Of a DNA stretch of 64,000 bases, positions 43,926 through 53,231 are shown in pieces. Location of the stretch: the NCBI RefSeq assembly GCF_900101785.1, contig NZ_LT629688.1, positions 806,001 to 870,000 of the forward strand. The letters are read 5' to 3'. Both the position numbers and the translations under genes were made by a program. The notes under the pieces are model-generated. The model was not told the DNA's origin, ran no database searches, and worked only from the letters and a program-made list of their open reading frames with translations. Position 1 is the first letter of the stretch; every line of letters starts with the position of its first letter. The DNA is from Auraticoccus monumenti. GTDB taxonomy: Bacteria > Actinomycetota > Actinomycetes > Propionibacteriales > Propionibacteriaceae.

Positions 43926-44912
43926 ATGACGAACTTCGGCTACACCCTGATGACCGAGCAGTCCGGCCCGCGAGAGCTGGTCGGCTACGCCGCCGAGGCC
44001 GAGCGCCGGGGCTTCGACTTCGAGGTCTCCAGCGACCACTACTCCCCCTGGCTGACCAGCCAGGGCCACGCGCCCTACGCCTGGAGCGTGCTGGGCGCGG
44101 TCAGCCAGGTCACCGAGCGGGTCGAGCTGATGACCTACGTGACCTGCCCGATCCAGCGCTACCACCCCACCGTGGTCGCCCAGAAGGCCGCGACCATGCA
44201 GCTGCTGTCCGGGGGCCGCTTCACCCTCGGGCTGGGCTCGGGTGAGAACCTCAACGAGCACGTCACCGGCGAGGGCTGGCCCCCGGTCGACCAGCGCCAG
44301 GAGATGTTCGCCGAGGCGGTCGAGATCATCTCCGAGCTGCACACCGGTGAGCTGGTCACCTACGACGGCCAGTACTTCCGGGTCGACTCCGCCCGCATCT
44401 GGGACGCCCCCGAGCAGGGCGTCCCGCTGGCCCTGGCCGTGTCGGGTGAGAAGTCGGTCTCCCGCTTCGCCGGGCTGGGCCACCACCTGGTCGCGGTCGA
44501 GCCCGACGCCGACCTGGTGCAGAGCTGGAACAGCACCCGTCAGCAGGCCGGGATCAGCGCCCCGAGCCGCTTCGTCGGGCAGATCCCGATCTGCTGGGGA
44601 CCGGACGAGGCGGAGGCCACCGAGCTGGCCCACGACCAGTTCCGCTGGTTCGCCGGCGGCTGGGCCGTCAACGCCGACCTGCCGACCCCCGCCGGGTTCG
44701 CCGGGGCCACGCAGTTCGTCCGTCCCGAGGACGTCGCCCAGCAGATCCCCTGCGGCCCCGACCTGGACGCCGTGGTCGAGGCGGTCCGCCCGTACTGGGA
44801 GGCCGGGTTCACCGACATCGCCCTGGTCCAGGTGGGCGACCGGCACCAGCAGGAGTTCCTGGAGCAGGCAGCGGAGCCGTTGCTGGAGAAGCTCCGCGCC
44901 GCCGCCAGCTGA
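43926..44912 (+). CDS. F420-dependent LLM-class oxidoreductase (TIGR03557 type)
   Basis: 328 residues, luciferase-like TIM barrel. GFDFEVSSDHYSPW, RVELMTYVTCPIQRYHP, GRFTLGLGSGENLNEHV and LALAVSGEKS follow the FGD/TIGR03557 group, which uses coenzyme F420. The substrate is not known; FGD itself oxidises glucose-6-phosphate. Flanked by hairpins, so probably its own transcript. Confidence 0.9.
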   Translation: MTNFGYTLMTEQSGPRELVGYAAEAERRGFDFEVSSDHYSPWLTSQGHAPYAWSVLGAVSQVTERVELMTYVTCPIQRYHPTVVAQKAATMQLLSGGRFTLGLGSGENLNEHVTGEGWPPVDQRQEMFAEAVEIISELHTGELVTYDGQYFRVDSARIWDAPEQGVPLALAVSGEKSVSRFAGLGHHLVAVEPDADLVQSWNSTRQQAGISAPSRFVGQIPICWGPDEAEATELAHDQFRWFAGGWAVNADLPTPAGFAGATQFVRPEDVAQQIPCGPDLDAVVEAVRPYWEAGFTDIALVQVGDRHQQEFLEQAAEPLLEKLRAAAS

Positions 44913-45033
44913 CCGGACCACCCGAGCCCGTCGGAGCGGCCTGGGTCCCAGGCAGCTCCGGCGCGGCCTCGCGCGCAGAGCCGCCCGGGAGGCCGGTGGC
45001 ACGACGGACGTCAGCAGCCACGGTCATCCAGAC

Positions 45034-45053
45034 CCCACCTGCGCGCAGGTGGG
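45034..45053. promoter_or_regulatory. 20-bp perfect palindrome upstream of ktrB
   Basis: CCCACCTGCGCGCAGGTGGG, perfectly symmetric, 41 bp before the KtrB-type start and 122 bp after the oxidoreductase stop. It could be an operator for potassium uptake or, as RNA, a loopless hairpin/terminator. Confidence 0.5.
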
Positions 45054-45094
45054 ACCAGCCCGTGAGAGGTTGAGGCCGTGTCGCTGGTGCTGGA

Positions 45095-46444
45095 GTGCGC
45101 GTCGAGCGGCCGCTGTTGAACGCCTTGCGGAATCCCAGTCGGGTCATCGCCGTGGCGCTGGCCCTGGCGATCGTGGTGGGTACGGCGCTGCTGGCGCTGC
45201 CGGTGGCCTCGGCGGACGGTCAGCGGGCCGGGTGGGTGACCGCCCTGTTCACGGCCACCTCGGCCGTGTGCGTCACGGGCCTGGTGGTGGTCGACACCGC
45301 CACGTACTGGTCCTGGTTCGGTGAGCTCGTCATCCTGCTGCTGATCCAGGCCGGCGGGCTGGGCATCATGACGTTGGCCACCCTGGTGGTGATGCTGCTG
45401 TCACGCCGGGTCGGCCTGCGGGTGCGCTCGGTGGTGCAGACCGAGACCAAGGCGGTCACCGCCGCCGACATCCGACGGGTGGTGCGCCGGGTGGTGCTGT
45501 TCAGCCTGTCGGTCGAGGCGGTCGTCGCCGCTCTGCTGACCTTGAGGTTCGCCCTGGGTCATGGCCAGGCCCTGCCGCAGGCCCTGTACAGCGGGGTGTT
45601 CCACTCGGTCTCCGCGTTCAACAACGCCGGCTTCGGCCTGCACCCCGACAGCCTGGTGCGCTACGTCGAGGACCCCTGGGTCAGCCTCACGATCGCCGGC
45701 GCGGTGATCGTCGGCGGCCTCGGCTTCCCGGTCTGGTTCGAGCTCGCGAGGACCTGGCGGCGGCCACGCCAGTGGAGCGTCCTGACCCGCATCACCGTCT
45801 ACACGACGGCCGTCCTGCTGGTCACGGGGACCGTCTTCATGGTCGTCGCGGAGAACTCGAACCCCGACACCCTGGGCGGGGTGGACCGTGAGCACCGGCT
45901 CGTGGCCGCGTTCGTCGCCGCGGTGATGCCCCGGACCGCCGGCTTCAACAACCTCGACATCGCCGCCCTGCGACCCGAGACGCTGTTCATGACCGACATC
46001 TTCATGTTCATCGGCGGCGGCAGCGCCGGCACCGCGGGCGGGGTGAAGGTCACCACCTTCGGGCTGCTGGCCTACGTCATCTGGGCCGAGACCCGGGGGG
46101 AGCGCGACGTGCACGTGGGGACCCGCCGGGTGCCGACCGCCAACCAGCGCCAGGCCCTCACCGTGGCCCTGCTCAGCGTCGGCATCGTGGTCCTCGCCAC
46201 CCTCACGATGTCGGCGCTCACCACCCAGGGCTTCGACGTCATCCTGTTCGAGACGGTGTCGGCCTTCGCCACGGTCGGCCTGTCGACCGGGATCACCGCC
46301 TCGCTACCCGTACCGGCACAGCTGGTCCTGGTGGCGCTGATGTTCATCGGCCGGATCGGTCCGCTGACCGTGGCCTCGGCGATGGCCCTGCGGGAACGTC
46401 CCCGGCTGTACCAGCTACCAGAGGAGAGAACCATCGTTGGCTAG
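45095..46444 (+). CDS. ktrB: Potassium uptake protein KtrB/TrkH family
   Basis: 449 residues, eight helices in four M1-P-M2 repeats with selectivity-filter segments TATSAVCVTGL, SVSAFNNAGFG, MPRTAGFNNLD and VSAFATVGLS. GTG start at 45095; length fits KtrB. Forms the membrane channel with the RCK-domain protein encoded next, whose start overlaps its end by 8 bp. Confidence 0.93.
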   Translation: MRVERPLLNALRNPSRVIAVALALAIVVGTALLALPVASADGQRAGWVTALFTATSAVCVTGLVVVDTATYWSWFGELVILLLIQAGGLGIMTLATLVVMLLSRRVGLRVRSVVQTETKAVTAADIRRVVRRVVLFSLSVEAVVAALLTLRFALGHGQALPQALYSGVFHSVSAFNNAGFGLHPDSLVRYVEDPWVSLTIAGAVIVGGLGFPVWFELARTWRRPRQWSVLTRITVYTTAVLLVTGTVFMVVAENSNPDTLGGVDREHRLVAAFVAAVMPRTAGFNNLDIAALRPETLFMTDIFMFIGGGSAGTAGGVKVTTFGLLAYVIWAETRGERDVHVGTRRVPTANQRQALTVALLSVGIVVLATLTMSALTTQGFDVILFETVSAFATVGLSTGITASLPVPAQLVLVALMFIGRIGPLTVASAMALRERPRLYQLPEERTIVG

Positions 46445-47099
46445 ACACAAGGAACCCGTGGTCGTGATCGGTCTCGGCCGGTTCGGCACCGCGCTGGCCC
46501 TCGAGCTCGACCGGAGCGGGACGGAGGTCCTGGCCATCGACCAGCAGCCGTCGGTCGTCCAGCGGCTCGCCGGCAGCCTCACCCGTGTCGTCGCCGTCGA
46601 CTCCACCGACATCGACGCCCTGCGCGAGGTCGGGGTCGCCGACTTCGAGCGCGCTGTGGTGGCCATCGGCGTGGACCAGCAGTCCAGCATCCTCACCACC
46701 GCCCTGCTCAGCGACCTCGGTGTCACCGACATCTGGGCCAAGGCCCTCAACGCCCAGCACGCCAAGATCCTGGAGCGGGTCGGCGCACGCCACATCTTCC
46801 AGCCCGAGCAGGAGATGGGCGAGCGCGTGGCGCACCTGCTGTCCGGTCGGATGCAGGACTACCTCGAGATCGGCAAGGACTGGGCCCTGGTCAAGACCGC
46901 ACCACCCCGCTTCCTCGTCGGGGTCCCCCTCGGCGAGTCCAGGCTCAGGGCCCGCTTCCACGTGACCGTGGTGTCGGTGAAGCCCGAGGGCAGGGACGGG
47001 TTCACCTACGCCGACAACGCCACCACCCTCCGCTACGGCGACCAGATCCTCGTGGTCGGGACGGTCGCAGCGATCGAGCGGTTCACCGACGAGATCTAG
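46437..47099 (+). CDS. ktrA: Potassium uptake regulatory protein KtrA (RCK domains)
   Basis: 220 residues from a TTG start with GAGGAGAG upstream. RCK_N Rossmann motif VVVIGLGRFGTALALEL, acidic strand end (VLAIDQQ), and a C-terminal RCK_C domain (VGVPLGESRLRARFHVTVVSVKP). Binds nucleotides and gates KtrB. The overlap with ktrB and the rare TTG start suggest coupled, limited translation. Confidence 0.93.
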   Translation: MARHKEPVVVIGLGRFGTALALELDRSGTEVLAIDQQPSVVQRLAGSLTRVVAVDSTDIDALREVGVADFERAVVAIGVDQQSSILTTALLSDLGVTDIWAKALNAQHAKILERVGARHIFQPEQEMGERVAHLLSGRMQDYLEIGKDWALVKTAPPRFLVGVPLGESRLRARFHVTVVSVKPEGRDGFTYADNATTLRYGDQILVVGTVAAIERFTDEI

Positions 47100-47147
47100 C
47101 CGGTGACGGACCCGCGCAGCAGACGCCGGCGTCGGGACCGGTGATCG

Positions 47148-47693
47148 TCAGGGGAGCCACGAGGGGCCGCGCACCTCGGCGCCCAGCGGGGTGACCCGGG
47201 CCCGGAGACCGCGGTCGGCCGTCACCACCACGACGTCGAGGCCCTCCCCGAGGAGCGACGAGGCGCACTCGACGATGGTGTCGTCGCCCTCGCCGGGGGC
47301 GTGGACCACCCGGATCCGCTGCTGCTCGCCCTCCTCGACCCCCGCGCGGGCCGCCCCCTCCAGCACCAGCACCACCGACGCCCCCGCGGTGGCACCGCCG
47401 TCCACCGACCCCGCCAACCGGGCGTGCAGCCGCGAGGCCGCTCCCGGGCGGTCCTTCCACCAGCCGTCGGGACGGCTACCCACCACGTTGGCACCGTCCA
47501 CCACCCACACCGGTCCCCCTGCCGCCCCGCTCGAAGGACCCGAGAGGGAGCGCTCGGCGGTCACCGGCGAGGAGGACGGACCTCCGGCGGGGTCCCCGGC
47601 GGCCGGCCGGTCCTCCGGCCCGGGTGGGGACTCGGCACGCCGACCCGTCCCGCCGGCTTCGGCTGGGTGTCGGGGTGCCACGGCTTCGCCCAT
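47148..47693 (-). CDS. NYN/PIN-like domain protein
   Basis: 181 residues. After a Pro/Gly/Ser-rich N-terminal 60 residues, VWVVDGANVVGSRPDGWWKDR begins an NYN/PIN-like nuclease-fold domain with acidic residues spread as in the family (VDGAN; GDDTIVE; VVVTADRGLRARV). Probably an RNase or RNA-binding protein. The ATG at 47693 is tentative because the conserved part starts near residue 62 and a shorter product is possible. Confidence 0.75.
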   Translation of the reverse strand: MGEAVAPRHPAEAGGTGRRAESPPGPEDRPAAGDPAGGPSSSPVTAERSLSGPSSGAAGGPVWVVDGANVVGSRPDGWWKDRPGAASRLHARLAGSVDGGATAGASVVLVLEGAARAGVEEGEQQRIRVVHAPGEGDDTIVECASSLLGEGLDVVVVTADRGLRARVTPLGAEVRGPSWLP

Positions 47694-47762
47694 CCCAGCA
47701 CCCCATCACTTCTCGGGCGGTGTGGCGACTTCTCCTCCGGGGTAACGGCCGCGTCCTTGGAT

Positions 47763-47774
47763 AGAAGCGCTTCT
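47763..47774. promoter_or_regulatory. LacI-type operator upstream of the sugar ABC operon
   Basis: AGAAGCGCTTCT is a perfect 12-bp palindrome, 57 bp upstream of the binding-protein gene. Further half-sites, CACTTCTC (47707), GACTTCTC (47728) and TAGAAGTG (47781), surround it. LacI-family repressors and CcpA-like proteins bind such sites; no regulator gene for it lies in the operon. Confidence 0.5.
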
Positions 47775-47831
47775 CGGGGGTAGAAGTGGGTCAGCCGGAG
47801 CCACGGGTGCGCCGGCGGCCAGGAGGACGCC

Positions 47832-49286
47832 ATGACGAACACGCCCATCAACCGTGCGACGCCGTCGCCGACCGCTGTCGCTCGCCCCCGCCGGACCCGC
47901 CGCAGGACGACCCTCGCGGCGTCCCTGCTGGGCATCAGCCTCCTGGCGACCGCCTGCAACCCGGCCGCCCAGCCCGACCCGGGCACCCCCGGGGGCGGTG
48001 GCGGTGGCGAGCAGGGCGTCGACTTCGCCGCAGCCCCCACCGGCGCGCTGGCCATCAGCGGCTACAACCCGTCCGACGAGGTGGCCGAGGCCCGGTCCGA
48101 CCACGCCGAGGCGCAGCTGGCCGACGTCGACATCACCCTGGACACCACCAGCTTCGACACCCAGAAGTTCGCGGCCCAGGCGGCCGCCGGGGACGTGCCG
48201 GACCTGATCCGCGCCGACCGCAACCTGGTGGCCACGCTGGCCGACCAGGAGCTGGTCCAGCCGATCGACGAGTGCTTCGCCGCCCACCAGGTCGCACCGC
48301 GCGAGTACTTCTACGCCCCGACCGTGGACGACGTCACCTACGACGGCGCCGTCTACGGCGTGCCCGAGTTCTTCCAGCCCGCGGCGCTGCTGGTCAACAC
48401 CCGGGTGCTGGAGGAGGCCGGGCTCACGCTCGAGGACGTCGACAGCTCCGACCCGCAGGCCATGGTCGAGCTGGGCGAGCAGATCACCGAGCTCGACGGC
48501 GACAACCCCACCCGCCTGGGCTTCGACGCCGACATCCCCGGCTCCGCCGCGAACTGGATGGTGCTCCGCGGCGGGAAGGTGCAGGAGGCGGACGGACGTC
48601 CCGCGCTCGACTCGCCGGAGAACGTCGAGACCCTCACCTGGATGAAGGAGCTGATGGACGCCCAGGGCGGTTACCCGGCGATCAAGAGCTTCAAGGACTC
48701 CCAGGACGTCTTCGGCAACGAGAACCCCTACTCCGCCGACGAGATCGGGGTCGGCACCTGGGCCCAGTGGTACGTCAACGTGCTCTCGGACTACGAGGAC
48801 GACATCGAGATCGCGGCGGTCCCGCTCTCCGACGCCAGCGGCCAGCCCGTCGCCATCGCCGGCGGCAGCGCCTTCGCCATCCCGAGCGGGGCCGAGAACC
48901 CCGCCGCCGCGTGCGCCTGGGCCGTCGAGGTCACCTCCCAGGAGGCCTGGATGGCCGCCGGTGAGGCCCGCGCCGCCGCGGTCGAGGAGGAGGGCGCGAT
49001 CAACACCGGGCTCTTCACCGGATCGCCGGTCGCCGACCAGGCCGTCCGTGAGGCCTTCGTGGGCGACTCGGGCAGCGAGCAGTTCGACCAGGTCATCGAC
49101 ACCTACTACGAGATCCTCAGCAACCCCAGGACCCGGGGCGGCTCCGCGGTGGGTGAGCAGATCGGCAACGACCTGGAGAACGCGGTCATCGTCACCCTGT
49201 CCGACGAGAGCACCCCGCAGGAGGCGCTGGCCGAGGCCCAGGCCTCGTCGATGCGGGCCTGGGAGCAGTCGAGGGCCGGTTCGTGA
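47832..49286 (+). CDS. Carbohydrate ABC solute-binding lipoprotein (SBP_bac_1)
   Basis: 484 residues. Tat-like Arg-rich leader (RPRRTRRRTT) and lipobox LLATAC with Cys near residue 41. The mature part follows family-1 carbohydrate-binding proteins (SFDTQKFAAQAAAGDVPDLIRADRN, VYGVPEFFQPAALLVNTRVLEEAG, YPAIKSF). Likely binds an oligosaccharide and works with the two permeases downstream; its stop overlaps the next start by 4 bp. No ATPase gene is in the operon, so a shared MsiK-type ATPase is expected. Confidence 0.92.
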   Translation: MTNTPINRATPSPTAVARPRRTRRRTTLAASLLGISLLATACNPAAQPDPGTPGGGGGGEQGVDFAAAPTGALAISGYNPSDEVAEARSDHAEAQLADVDITLDTTSFDTQKFAAQAAAGDVPDLIRADRNLVATLADQELVQPIDECFAAHQVAPREYFYAPTVDDVTYDGAVYGVPEFFQPAALLVNTRVLEEAGLTLEDVDSSDPQAMVELGEQITELDGDNPTRLGFDADIPGSAANWMVLRGGKVQEADGRPALDSPENVETLTWMKELMDAQGGYPAIKSFKDSQDVFGNENPYSADEIGVGTWAQWYVNVLSDYEDDIEIAAVPLSDASGQPVAIAGGSAFAIPSGAENPAAACAWAVEVTSQEAWMAAGEARAAAVEEEGAINTGLFTGSPVADQAVREAFVGDSGSEQFDQVIDTYYEILSNPRTRGGSAVGEQIGNDLENAVIVTLSDESTPQEALAEAQASSMRAWEQSRAGS

Positions 49287-50272
49287 GCTCGGCTCACACC
49301 GTCCGCGCCGCTGAGGAGCTCACCGACACCACCCCGCAACCCGCCCCGAAGCGGGGCCGACCGCGCAAGGTCAAGGAGAAGTACAGCTGGCGGGAGTCCC
49401 TGGCCGGGTACCTGTTCATCAGCCCCTGGCTCATCGGCTTCCTCACCTTCACGGTCATCTCGATGACCTGGAGCCTGGTGCTGTCCTTCAACGACTACAA
49501 CGTGGCCACCGGGCGGCAGACCCCGGCCGGTCTGGACAACTACCGGCTGGTGGTGGAGGACCCCAAGGTCGTCACCTCGCTGGTCAACACCTTCGTCTTC
49601 GTGGTGCTCTCGGTGCCGATCGAGCTGGTGCTGGCCATCGTGCTGGCCCTGCTGCTCAACAACGTCCGGCGCGGCTCCGGGCTGTTCCGCACCCTGCTGT
49701 ACCTGCCCAAGATGACGCCCTCGGTGGCCACCGCCGCGGTGTTCCTGCTGCTGCTCAACGGCAACACCGGCGCCATCAACGCGGTGCTGGAGTTCTTCGG
49801 GATCCCGGGGCCCCAGTGGCTGTCGGACCCGTCCTGGGTGAAGCCGTCCATCGTGGTGATGGGTCTGTGGGGTGTCGGCGGGTCGATGGTGCTGCTGCTG
49901 GCGGCCCTGCGCAACGTCCCGCGTGAGCTGCACGAGGCCGCCGCGGTGGACGGGGCCGGGTCGGTGCGGCGCTTCTTCCGCATCACCGTCCCGATGATCT
50001 CCCCCACCGTGTTCTTCGTCGTGGTGGTCAACACCATCGCCGCGCTGCAGGTCTTCGACCAGGCGTACCTCCTCTTCTACCGCGACGGGAACAGCAACGC
50101 CCCCGACGCGGCGCTGTTCTACGGGGTCTACCTGTTCCAGCAGGCCTTCCAGCAGTTCAACTTCGGGCTCGCCGCGGCCATGGCCTGGCTGCTCTTCGTG
50201 ATCATCCTCGGCATCACCGCCGTGCAGATGGTGGTCGGCAACCGGACCGTGTACTACGAGGGAGGACGCTGA
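49283..50272 (+). CDS. Carbohydrate ABC permease (MalF/UgpA type)
   Basis: 329 residues, six helices, starting after a basic N-terminus (KRGRPRKVKEKYSW). EAA loop ELHEAAAVDGAGSVRRFFRITVPM near 230. GTG start at 49283 overlapping the binding-protein gene. Confidence 0.93.
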   Translation: MSSAHTVRAAEELTDTTPQPAPKRGRPRKVKEKYSWRESLAGYLFISPWLIGFLTFTVISMTWSLVLSFNDYNVATGRQTPAGLDNYRLVVEDPKVVTSLVNTFVFVVLSVPIELVLAIVLALLLNNVRRGSGLFRTLLYLPKMTPSVATAAVFLLLLNGNTGAINAVLEFFGIPGPQWLSDPSWVKPSIVVMGLWGVGGSMVLLLAALRNVPRELHEAAAVDGAGSVRRFFRITVPMISPTVFFVVVVNTIAALQVFDQAYLLFYRDGNSNAPDAALFYGVYLFQQAFQQFNFGLAAAMAWLLFVIILGITAVQMVVGNRTVYYEGGR

Positions 50273-51207
50273 TGGCCACCGAGGTCTCCTCCGAGCGCAT
50301 CGTCGCCCCCCGGCGGGGCGCCACCACCGACACCGTCCAGTGGGCCGGACCACCCCGGCACAAGGTCGCCTCCACCGCCGCCCAGGTGGTGCAGTGGACC
50401 CTGCTGGGCGGTTTCTCGCTGCTGTTCCTCTACCCCTTCGTGTGGCTGCTGTCGGCCAGCCTCAAGCCGCGCGGGGAGATCTTCGACAACCGGCTGCTGC
50501 CGCTGACGGTGGTCTGGGACAACTACGTCGAGGTGTTCAACCAGCTGCCGCTGCTGTCCTGGATCAGCAACTCCATCATCATCGCGCTGCTGTCCGCGGG
50601 GCTGATGACCATCTCCAGCTCCCTGGTGGCCTTCGGGTTCGCCTACTTCCGCTTCCCGGGGAAGACCTGGCTGTTCCGGCTGCTGCTGGCCTCGATGATG
50701 CTGCCGGGCGCGGTCACGCTGATCCCGAACTACCTGATCTGGCGCTACCTGGGCTGGCTCGGCACCTCGGTCCCGCTGTGGGGGGCGGCGCTGTTCGGCT
50801 CCGGCTTCTACATCTTCCTGATGCGGCAGTTCTACCTGTCGCTGCCCCGGGAGCTGTTCGAGGCGGCCCGGGTCGACGGGTGCTCCGCGCTCGGGCTGTT
50901 CACCCGGATCGCCTTCCCGCTGGCCCTGCCGGCCTCGGTGATCGTGTTCATCTTCGAGTTCCAGGCCTCGTGGAACAACTTCACCGGCCCGTTGATCTAC
51001 CTCAACGCGACCGGCGTGGAGAACTTCACGGTGCCGCTCGGGATCGCCCACGCGATGAGCCTGTACAGCCCGACCAACGGTGGTCAGGGCGACTACCAGT
51101 ACGTGATGGTCGCCTCGCTGCTGGTGACGCTGCCGATGATCATCATCTTCGCCTTCGGGCAGCGGTACTTCGTGGAGGGCGTCGCCTCCGTCGGCGTTAA
51201 GGGCTGA
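50272..51207 (+). CDS. Carbohydrate ABC permease (MalG/UgpE type)
   Basis: 311 residues, six helices, with [19 protein letters not shown] after the first helix and EAA loop [24 protein letters not shown]. Starts at the last base of the preceding gene. Completes the importer except for the ATPase. Confidence 0.93.
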   Translation: MATEVSSERIVAPRRGATTDTVQWAGPPRHKVASTAAQVVQWTLLGGFSLLFLYPFVWLLSASLKPRGEIFDNRLLPLTVVWDNYVEVFNQLPLLSWISNSIIIALLSAGLMTISSSLVAFGFAYFRFPGKTWLFRLLLASMMLPGAVTLIPNYLIWRYLGWLGTSVPLWGAALFGSGFYIFLMRQFYLSLPRELFEAARVDGCSALGLFTRIAFPLALPASVIVFIFEFQASWNNFTGPLIYLNATGVENFTVPLGIAHAMSLYSPTNGGQGDYQYVMVASLLVTLPMIIIFAFGQRYFVEGVASVGVKG

Positions 51208-51217
51208 GTCGTCCCCC

Positions 51218-51237
51218 GGTGGCCCTGCGGGGCTACC
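51218..51237 (+). terminator. Terminator of the sugar ABC operon
   Basis: GGTGGCCC pairs with GGGCTACC (one G-U) around TGCG, ten bases past the permease stop. Confidence 0.45.
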
Positions 51238-51268
51238 GCGGGGTGGCCGGCCTCGGTACGGTCGCGCT

Positions 51269-51610
51269 GTGCACCGGATCTTCACCACCAGCGTCGCCTC
51301 GGTCTACGTCCACTACGTCGCCAAGGTGGAGCGGAAGGGACGGACCCAGGAGGAGCTCGACCGGGTGATCGAGTGGTTGACCGGGTTCGACCAGCAGACG
51401 CTCCGCGCCCACCTCGACGGCGGCACCACGTTCGAGCGGTTCTTCGCCGAGGCGCGGATGAACCCGAGCACGTCCCTGATCACCGGGAGGGTCTGCGGCA
51501 TCCGGGTCGAGGAGGTGGAGGACCCGCTGATGCGGAAGATCCGCTACCTGGACCTCCTGGTGGACGAGCTGGCCAGGGGCAAGGCGATGGAGAAGGTGCT
51601 GCGGGGCTGA
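51269..51610 (+). CDS. DUF2200 family protein
   Basis: 113 residues. [40 protein letters not shown] and [33 protein letters not shown] match DUF2200 over the full length. These are small cytoplasmic proteins of unknown function. GTG start. Confidence 0.88.
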   Translation: MHRIFTTSVASVYVHYVAKVERKGRTQEELDRVIEWLTGFDQQTLRAHLDGGTTFERFFAEARMNPSTSLITGRVCGIRVEEVEDPLMRKIRYLDLLVDELARGKAMEKVLRG

Positions 51611-51688
51611 GCGGGGCCCCGGTCGAGCTGCGGCGTCAGGAGGTGCGGTGACCACGCTGGGACGTCCACCCGACGCGGTGGCGCGGCC

Positions 51689-52354
51689 GTGAGCCGCGCG
51701 CCCGGCGTCCGGCGACTGGTGACCGCCGTCGGCTGGTTGCTCAGCACGGCACTGGTGCTGCTGGTGGAGGTGCTGGTGCCGCTGGCCTGGCCGATCCCCT
51801 GGAACCCGTTGGAGCAGACGGTCTCCGACCTCGGCGCCGTCGGCTGCGGTCCGGTGGCCTACGCCGACGGGGACCGCCAGGTGTGCTCGCCCTGGCACCC
51901 GCTGGCCAACGCGGGATGGGTGCTCAGCGGTCTGGCCCTGGCCGCCGGCGCGCTGACGGCTCGGGGGTGGCTCACCGGACGGGCCGGTGCGGCCGCGGTC
52001 GTCCTGCTGGTCCTGACCGGGCTGAGCATCGCGGCCACCGGACTCGCCCCGGTGGACACCCAGCCGGAGCTGCACCTGCTCGTCGCGGCGCCGGCCTTCC
52101 TGACCGGGAACGCCGCCCTGGTGCTGGTGGCGCTGGTGCTCCGGCGCCGGTCGACGTGGCTCAGCCGCACCGCGCTGGTGCTCGGCCTGGTTGGTGTGGT
52201 GGGGAGCGTGCTGACCACCGCCTGGGTGGTCACCGACGGGCCGCTCGGTCTCTGGGAGCGCCTGGCCGTCTACCCCGTCCAGGTGTGGGTGGTCCTCCCG
52301 GCCCTCGTCCTGCTGCGCCGGGGGACGGTCACAGCAGCGGCGTCCCCGCCGTGA
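51689..52354 (+). CDS. DUF998 family membrane protein
   Basis: 221 residues with six helices and the DUF998 pattern (NPLEQTVSDLGAVGCGP in the first loop, ATGLAPVDTQPELHLLVAAPAF centrally). Function unknown. Its 3' end overlaps the convergent phosphatidyltransferase gene by 26 bp, an arrangement that leaves no room for a terminator. Confidence 0.82.
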   Translation: MSRAPGVRRLVTAVGWLLSTALVLLVEVLVPLAWPIPWNPLEQTVSDLGAVGCGPVAYADGDRQVCSPWHPLANAGWVLSGLALAAGALTARGWLTGRAGAAAVVLLVLTGLSIAATGLAPVDTQPELHLLVAAPAFLTGNAALVLVALVLRRRSTWLSRTALVLGLVGVVGSVLTTAWVVTDGPLGLWERLAVYPVQVWVVLPALVLLRRGTVTAAASPP

Positions 52355-52958
52355 GCTCCTCGCCCCGCCGCCCGGCCAGACGGAGCACGTAGCCGACCCC
52401 GGCCAGGGCGTGCAGCACGGCGCCGAGGCCGAAGCAGAGCAACCCCACCAGGGCCAGCGCCCCGGCCACCGGCAGCGTCGAGTCCCCGAGGAGCAGCGCG
52501 GGCAGCGCCACCATGATCAGCGCGGTCCTCGCCTTGCCCGCCCAGGAGGCGCGCATCAGAGCCATCCGGCTGCGCCACACCAGACCGGCCAGGAACACCA
52601 CGGCATCCACCACCAGGACGGTGCCCAGCATCCACCAGGGCACCAGCCCGGCCACCGTCATGGCCAGCAGGATCAGGGTGATGCCGAGCCGGTCGGCCAG
52701 CGGGTCGAGCCAGATGCCGACGTCGGAGACGGTGTGGGTGCGACGCGCCAGGTAGCCGTCGACCCAGTCCGTGGCGCCGAAGACGACCAGCGCCACCGCC
52801 GTCCACGCCCGCTCGTCGGTCCCCAGCACCAACCAGCAGATCAGCGGCACGCACACCACCAGCCGGACCAGCGTGATCAGGTTGGGGACGGTCCCCCAGC
52901 CGCGGTGCTCGGGCACGACCCCGGAGGGGGCGGGGCTGTGGACGTCGGGCTCAGCCAT
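52329..52958 (-). CDS. CDP-alcohol phosphatidyltransferase
   Basis: 209 residues, about six helices, with the full family motif DG-x2-AR-x8-G-x3-D-x3-D in DWVDGYLARRTHTVSDVGIWLDPLADR. Members make phosphatidylglycerol-phosphate, phosphatidylinositol-phosphate or cardiolipin; which one cannot be told here. ATG at 52958. Confidence 0.9.
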   Translation of the reverse strand: MAEPDVHSPAPSGVVPEHRGWGTVPNLITLVRLVVCVPLICWLVLGTDERAWTAVALVVFGATDWVDGYLARRTHTVSDVGIWLDPLADRLGITLILLAMTVAGLVPWWMLGTVLVVDAVVFLAGLVWRSRMALMRASWAGKARTALIMVALPALLLGDSTLPVAGALALVGLLCFGLGAVLHALAGVGYVLRLAGRRGEELTAGTPLL

Positions 52959-53109
52959 CGACGCGGCTGCCCCGGCTCGGGCCCGCGCACGCCGGGTGGG
53001 CGGTCTTCCAGGCGGCGGGCATGGGCCCGAGTCTAGTCGCCGGAGGTCCTCCGCCGGGCGGGCCGAGCCCGGCGGGGTCCTGGCCCCGGCCGTCGGTCCA
53101 CGGGGACCG

Positions 53110-53150
53110 GGCCGGTCCGTGCCCTCGGTCGAGGGACCACCGGGCCGGCC
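53110..53150 (-). terminator. Possible terminator after valS
   Basis: GGCCGG (53110-53115) pairs with CCGGCC (53145-53150) outside a CCCTC-GGTC-GAGGG inner hairpin, about 80 bp beyond the valS stop. Confidence 0.35.
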
Positions 53151-53231
53151 CCTGCCGCTGGTCGACGTCGCGCCGGGCGCTCGCGGCGCGATGTCCGGTC
53201 CCGACCCGGCCGCGCCGCCCGGGCCCGCGGG

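Noticed and set aside
44913-45094. c-di-AMP (ydaO-type) riboswitch before ktrB
   Set aside because: The spacer is too short and has only the 20-bp palindrome; no multi-helix conserved core was recognised.
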